Below are positions 41,279-44,723 of a stretch of 44,723 bases of DNA, piece by piece. Under the pieces are notes generated by a model. It had not been told where the DNA came from and searched no databases. It saw nothing but the letters and a program-made list of their open reading frames with translations. Every line of letters begins with the position of its first letter. Position 1 is the stretch's first letter. The stretch covers positions 1 to 44,723 of the forward strand of contig CAJKQE010000010.1 in assembly GCA_905201915.1 (NCBI GenBank), given 5' to 3'. This DNA comes from an uncultured Lachnospiraceae bacterium (GTDB lineage Bacteria > Bacillota > Clostridia > Lachnospirales > Lachnospiraceae). Both the position numbers and the translations under genes were made by a program.

Positions 41279-41924
41279 TTTATCTGAAATTTCTGATGGA
41301 AAACGATATGGACATAAGGATATGGTAAAGGCCGGCTGCAATGACTGTAAAGGCTGTTCGAAATGCTGTCAGGGTATGGGACATTCTATTGTTTTAGATC
41401 CTTATGATGTGTATCTTTTAGCACAAAATTTAAAGCAGAGTTTTGAAGAAATGTTGTCTTATGCAATAGAATTACAGGTAGCAGAGGGGATTATTCTTCC
41501 CAATCTAAAGATGACTGGTGCAGAAGAAAAATGCAGTTTTTTAAATGAACAGGGAAGATGTTCTATTCACGGCTTTCGTCCGGGTTTTTGCCGTATGTTT
41601 CCTCTTGGGAGAATTTATGAGAATAATGATTTTCAATATTTTCTTCAGGTCAAGGAATGTCCTCAGGAACCAAAGACAAAGGTAAAAATCCAAAAATGGC
41701 TGGGAATAGGAGATATTCGCAAATACGAAGTTTTTGTAAAAGACTGGCATTATTTTTTAAAAGAAATACAGGAGCTTTTGGAAAAAGCACAAAACGAAAC
41801 TTTATCAAAACAGTTTTCTGTTCAGCTTTTGCAGCTTTTTTATATCATGCCTTATGAAACAGAACAGGATTTTTATTCACAATTTTATCTTAGATTAAAA
41901 GAAATGAAAAAAAGATTTCTTTAA
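41262..41924 (+). CDS. YkgJ-family cysteine cluster protein
   Basis: The 220-residue protein belongs to the YkgJ family, thought to bind zinc or an iron-sulfur cluster through conserved cysteines. Cysteines occur in AGCNDCKGCSKCCQGMGHS (residues 25-40) and in CSFLNEQGRCSIHGFRPGFC (about 91-110), followed by RMFPLGR. The reaction is unknown; some members are linked to protein modification. ATG 41262 is chosen because GGGAGGAAG precedes it; the gene begins inside the last 17 bases of helD, so translation is coupled. Confidence 0.88.
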   Translation: MIREIDLSEISDGKRYGHKDMVKAGCNDCKGCSKCCQGMGHSIVLDPYDVYLLAQNLKQSFEEMLSYAIELQVAEGIILPNLKMTGAEEKCSFLNEQGRCSIHGFRPGFCRMFPLGRIYENNDFQYFLQVKECPQEPKTKVKIQKWLGIGDIRKYEVFVKDWHYFLKEIQELLEKAQNETLSKQFSVQLLQLFYIMPYETEQDFYSQFYLRLKEMKKRFL

Positions 41925-41928
41925 AAAG

Positions 41929-41965
41929 TAAGGAGATAGACCGAAAAAAATGGTTTATCTCCTTA
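41929..41965. terminator. Bidirectional terminator between the YkgJ gene and lgt
   Basis: TAAGGAGATAGACC (41929-41942) and GGTTTATCTCCTTA (41952-41965) form a 14-base stem with one G-T pair. An A run on one side and TTTATT on the other let it serve both convergent genes. Confidence 0.85.
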
Positions 41966-41969
41966 TTTA

Positions 41970-42743
41970 TTAGGCTTCTTCGCTATTTTCTTTTTTCGTA
42001 TTTTTAAAAATTTGATGTCTGAAAAACAGTATAATTGCCAAAAGGATAATGCCAATGGAAATAAACTGTGAGGTGGAAAGAAGTCCAACGGTTCCTCTGT
42101 CATCACTTCTTAAACATTCTACAAGAAATCTGCCAATTCCGTAAAGCAGCATATAGAGAATACCAACATTTCCGGCTTTTTTATTATGCTTGCTGTATAC
42201 AAGTAAAATACCTGTAATGATGAAATCTCCCGCTGAAGAAATAAGCTGTGTAGGGATAAGAGGAACACCTGCCGGTGCAAAACTTCCTTCCGGAAATGTT
42301 ACACCCCAAAAGGCATCTGTTGGCCTGCCATAACAGCAACCTGCAAGAAAACAGCCAATTCTTCCAAACCCCTGAGCAACAGCAATAGAAGGAGCCAACA
42401 AGTCAAAATATTCCCAACAAGGTAATTTTTTTATGCGACAGTAAAGAATTCCTACTAAAGCACCTACAATAATTCCTCCGTAAACAACAAAGCCTTCTGA
42501 GCCTAATACGTCCATGGGATTTTCCAGAAAGCTGTCAAATTCTACAAGAACATATAAAAGCTTTGCTCCCACAAAGCCACTTAAAATACCAAAAATAGCA
42601 ATGTCTAAAACAGCCTCATCTTTGTATCCATACTTTCTTGCACGATACATACCCATGAAAACACAAACTAAAATGCCTAAAGCAATCATCAAACCATAGC
42701 TATGTACGGTAAGTGGTCCTATGGAAAATAAATCATTTTTCAT
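41970..42743 (-). CDS. lgt: Prolipoprotein diacylglyceryl transferase
   Basis: Lgt moves diacylglycerol from phosphatidylglycerol to the lipobox cysteine of prolipoproteins, for example the cyclophilin lipoprotein at 17595. The 257-residue protein has about seven membrane segments. The N-terminal IGPLTVHSYGLMIALGI holds the conserved His-x-Tyr-Gly, and the signature GRIGCFLAGCCYGRPTD is near residue 125. RSDDRG near 215 matches the conserved C-terminal RxDxRG-type motif. A weak ribosome site (GTGAGATG) precedes ATG 42743. Confidence 0.97.
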   Translation of the reverse strand: MKNDLFSIGPLTVHSYGLMIALGILVCVFMGMYRARKYGYKDEAVLDIAIFGILSGFVGAKLLYVLVEFDSFLENPMDVLGSEGFVVYGGIIVGALVGILYCRIKKLPCWEYFDLLAPSIAVAQGFGRIGCFLAGCCYGRPTDAFWGVTFPEGSFAPAGVPLIPTQLISSAGDFIITGILLVYSKHNKKAGNVGILYMLLYGIGRFLVECLRSDDRGTVGLLSTSQFISIGIILLAIILFFRHQIFKNTKKENSEEA

Positions 42744-42786
42744 TTTTGCATCTCACTTTCTTATATCAAATTTCATTCGTTTTACC

Positions 42787-42815
42787 ATTATAACATCTTT
42801 TTTGAAAAAAATCAT
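42787..42815 (-). promoter_or_regulatory. Possible extended -10 promoter for lgt
   Basis: On the - strand TGTTATAAT is a perfect -10 (42792-42787) with TGN extension; the -35 region is poor. Confidence 0.4.
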
Positions 42816-42890
42816 TATTCTCTTTTTTTCCTTTCCGGCAAATGTTAGAATAGGAGAAGAATATCGTATAGAAAGCAGCAGGTTTATTTT

Positions 42891-44132
42891 ATGAAAATAT
42901 TACATACCGCAGACTGGCATATCGGAAAACTTCTGGAAGGAAAAAGCAGGCTGGAAGAACAGCGAATTGTTTTAGAACAATTTGTTTCCATTGCAGATAT
43001 GACCAATGCAGATGTTATCTGTATTGCCGGAGATGTGTTTGATAACGGGCATCCTTCTGCAGGAGCAGAAATGCTTTTATACCATACATTAAAAGAATTG
43101 AGTAAACAGGGGCAGCGTCTGGTAGTTTTGATTGCAGGAAACCACGATCAGCCCTCCCGTCTGGAAGCCATTGTCCCTCTTGCCAGAGAACATGGTATTA
43201 TCATTTACGGAACTCCTCGAACCAAAATCCCTTCCGGTAAATATGGAAATTTTGAAATAGAGTCTTTAGAGGAAGGGGTATTTTCTTTTTCCTGTAAGGG
43301 AGAAAAAGCGGTTTTTGCCTGTATTCCCTATGTCAGTGAAAAAACATTAAATGAAGTCTTGTATCGAGAAGAAGACAGTGATGAGAAACGGGCAGCAGAT
43401 TATGCAGAAAAAATAGGAGAATTGTTTCAAAAGAAAGCAAGCTGGTATCAAGAAGATACCATAAATGTACTGGTAAGCCATGTTTTTACTTTAGGTTGTA
43501 AGAAAGATGGTTCAGAACAGGGAACGATGCTGGGGAACAGCTATTTGCTTTCTCCTGAAGTATTTCCTGAAAAAGCTCAGTATGTAGCTTTGGGACATGT
43601 ACACAGACCACAAAAAGTAATAGGAAGTCATGGCAGAATTCGATATAGCGGTTCACCTTTACCCTATCGTTTGCAGGAAACGGTGATTGCAAAACAATGT
43701 TCTCTTGTCACTTTGCACCCTCAGGAAGAAGCTGTGGTAAAAGAATTCTATTTTGATAATCCAAAGCCTATTGAAAAATGGGTTTGTAAAAGTTATGAAG
43801 AAGCGTTAAAAAAATGTGAGGAAAATCAAAACCGTCCTTGTTATGTATATTTGCAGATTTACACAGATACCTATATTCGAGAAGAACAGCTAAAAGAATT
43901 AAAAGGTTATAAAGAAGATATTTTAGAAGTTATTCCTGTTTTTCCTGAAACAGAGCAAAAAAAGACAGGAACTGTTTTTACAGAAAAGAGTTTTTTAGAA
44001 TTATTTTTAGATTATTACCAGGAAAAGAAAGGGATTTTACCCGAAGAGGAAATTTTAGAAACTTTGCAGGAAATTTTGAAAGAGGAGGACGAAAATGAAA
44101 CCGATTTCCATGAAAATGAAAGGATTAAATAG
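42891..44132 (+). CDS. sbcD: Nuclease SbcCD subunit D
   Basis: SbcD is the Mre11-type phosphodiesterase subunit of the SbcCD nuclease that opens hairpins and DNA ends. The metal-binding motifs occur in order: HTADWHIGKLLEGKSR (6-21), IAGDVFDNGHPS (near 46), AGNHDQPSR (near 83), VLVSHVFTLG (near 197), and ALGHVHRPQ (near 234). The C-terminal capping domain extends to residue 413. The ribosome site is weak (AGCAGG). The last 38 bases overlap sbcC. Confidence 0.95.
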   Translation: MKILHTADWHIGKLLEGKSRLEEQRIVLEQFVSIADMTNADVICIAGDVFDNGHPSAGAEMLLYHTLKELSKQGQRLVVLIAGNHDQPSRLEAIVPLAREHGIIIYGTPRTKIPSGKYGNFEIESLEEGVFSFSCKGEKAVFACIPYVSEKTLNEVLYREEDSDEKRAADYAEKIGELFQKKASWYQEDTINVLVSHVFTLGCKKDGSEQGTMLGNSYLLSPEVFPEKAQYVALGHVHRPQKVIGSHGRIRYSGSPLPYRLQETVIAKQCSLVTLHPQEEAVVKEFYFDNPKPIEKWVCKSYEEALKKCEENQNRPCYVYLQIYTDTYIREEQLKELKGYKEDILEVIPVFPETEQKKTGTVFTEKSFLELFLDYYQEKKGILPEEEILETLQEILKEEDENETDFHENERIK

Positions 44133-44723
44133 TTTTTTAGAGGTTCAGGAAATCGATTTTGAGAAACTGACCAGTCAGGGACTTTTTGGGATTTTCGGCC
44201 CTACAGGAAGTGGAAAAACCAGTATTTTAGATGGAATGACACTGGCTCTTTATGGGACTACTTCCAGAAACAGTACCAATTATATTAACGTACATATAAA
44301 GCTTCTGTAGAATATATTTTTTCCATACAGGAAAAGCAACTCCATAAATATCTGGTGTCTCGAAGTTTTAAAAGGACAAAAGATGGAGGTATTCGCAGTG
44401 ACAGTGCAAAATTTGTGGATATTACCGAAGAAGAGCCTGCAATTTTAGCAGACAGAGTAGGAACGGTAAATGCCAAATGCCAAGAAGTTCTGGGACTTTC
44501 CAAAGATGACTTTTTCCGTACCGTAGTGCTGCCTCAGGGAAAATTTTCTGAGTTTTTAAAGTTAGAGGGCATGGAAAGAAATAAAATGCTGGAACGGCTT
44601 TTTCATTTGGAAAAATATGGAGAGCGCCTTGCTTTTCTGGTAAAGGAACAGTCAGGACAGTGGGAGGGAAAACGCAGAGAACAGGATGGTGCGCTTTCTC
44701 GTTATGAAGCTGTTACAACAGAG
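44095..44723 (+). CDS. sbcC: Nuclease SbcCD subunit C (5' part, frameshifted, runs off window)
   Basis: SbcC is the SMC/Rad50-like ATPase partner of SbcD. The N-terminal head reads MKPISMKMKGLNSFLEVQE, then Walker A FGPTGSGKTSILDGMTLALY, as far as NYIN. The first frame then stops at 44308-44310. From about 44301 the next frame continues the protein without stops to the window end: ASVEYIFSIQEKQLHKYLVS, then the Q-loop region FFRTVVLPQGKFSEFLKL. One A appears to be missing near 44298-44300. ATG 44095 follows GAGGAGG and lies inside sbcD. The remaining coiled coil and C-terminal head lie beyond the window. Either a true frameshift or a sequencing error is possible. Confidence 0.88.

Overview
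The window reads as a stretch of low-GC Firmicutes chromosome, most likely from a gut Lachnospiraceae species close to Blautia. This placement is inferred from AT-rich coding with strong AGGAGG ribosome sites, the gene set (Rex, Nnr, Alr, TepA, SpoIIIE/FtsK, an Nfn-type flavoenzyme pair, a YkgJ protein, HelD, SbcCD) and the type of giant secreted protein present. Almost every base is coding. No gap between genes exceeds about 300 bases, and I saw no tRNA, rRNA, CRISPR array or insertion sequence.

Positions 1-11214 are mostly housekeeping on the + strand: the 3' part of rex, nnr, alanine racemase, a MazF-type toxin with no visible antitoxin, a CNNM/CBS/CorC membrane protein, yebC, a TepA-type ClpP-like protease, uppP, a SpoIIIE/FtsK translocase, and a membrane protein with a zinc ribbon, TPR and chitobiase-like domains. 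Positions 11430-13695 encode a two-subunit NfnAB-like flavoenzyme whose small subunit carries a -1-type frameshift. Positions 13778-18170 form a compact run: AlkD-like glycosylase, a DsrE-domain protein, rlmH, a KdgK-like sugar kinase, a divergent RsmH-family methyltransferase and a cyclophilin lipoprotein.

Positions 18241-34193 are the accessory part and the most interesting region. A promoter and 5' stem-loop lead into a membrane-anchored proline-rich stalk protein, then a 3,653-residue secreted protein with a peptidase M26 (IgA protease/Zmp type) zinc site embedded among seven repeated GLUG-like modules. Its stop codon overlaps, by ATGA, the start of a 39-codon peptide gene with an ideal Shine-Dalgarno. 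The peptide gene is followed by a 52-base hairpin. Next come a membrane-anchored NodB-like protein, a PqqD-like peptide-binding protein, an HPr-kinase-like P-loop protein, an S24/S26 signal-peptidase-like protein and a peptidase-less ABC exporter, packed with short gaps or overlaps. This looks like a RiPP-type peptide maturation and export operon that lacks a radical SAM enzyme, a lanthionine synthetase, a YcaO and a lasso cyclase, and is coupled to a giant secreted metalloprotease. The coupling is inferred from gene order and overlaps only.

Positions 34223-36463 are ilvBN on the - strand, behind a strong promoter and a leader containing a complete intrinsic terminator (a probable attenuator). 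From 36716 onward are a FUSC-like membrane protein, a Dabb protein, two small membrane proteins, a HelD-type helicase overlapping a YkgJ cysteine-cluster protein, lgt on the - strand, sbcD, and the start of sbcC, which is frameshifted and runs off the window end. The two frameshifts (nfnA and sbcC) each look like one missing A, so sequence error is a real alternative to biology for both.
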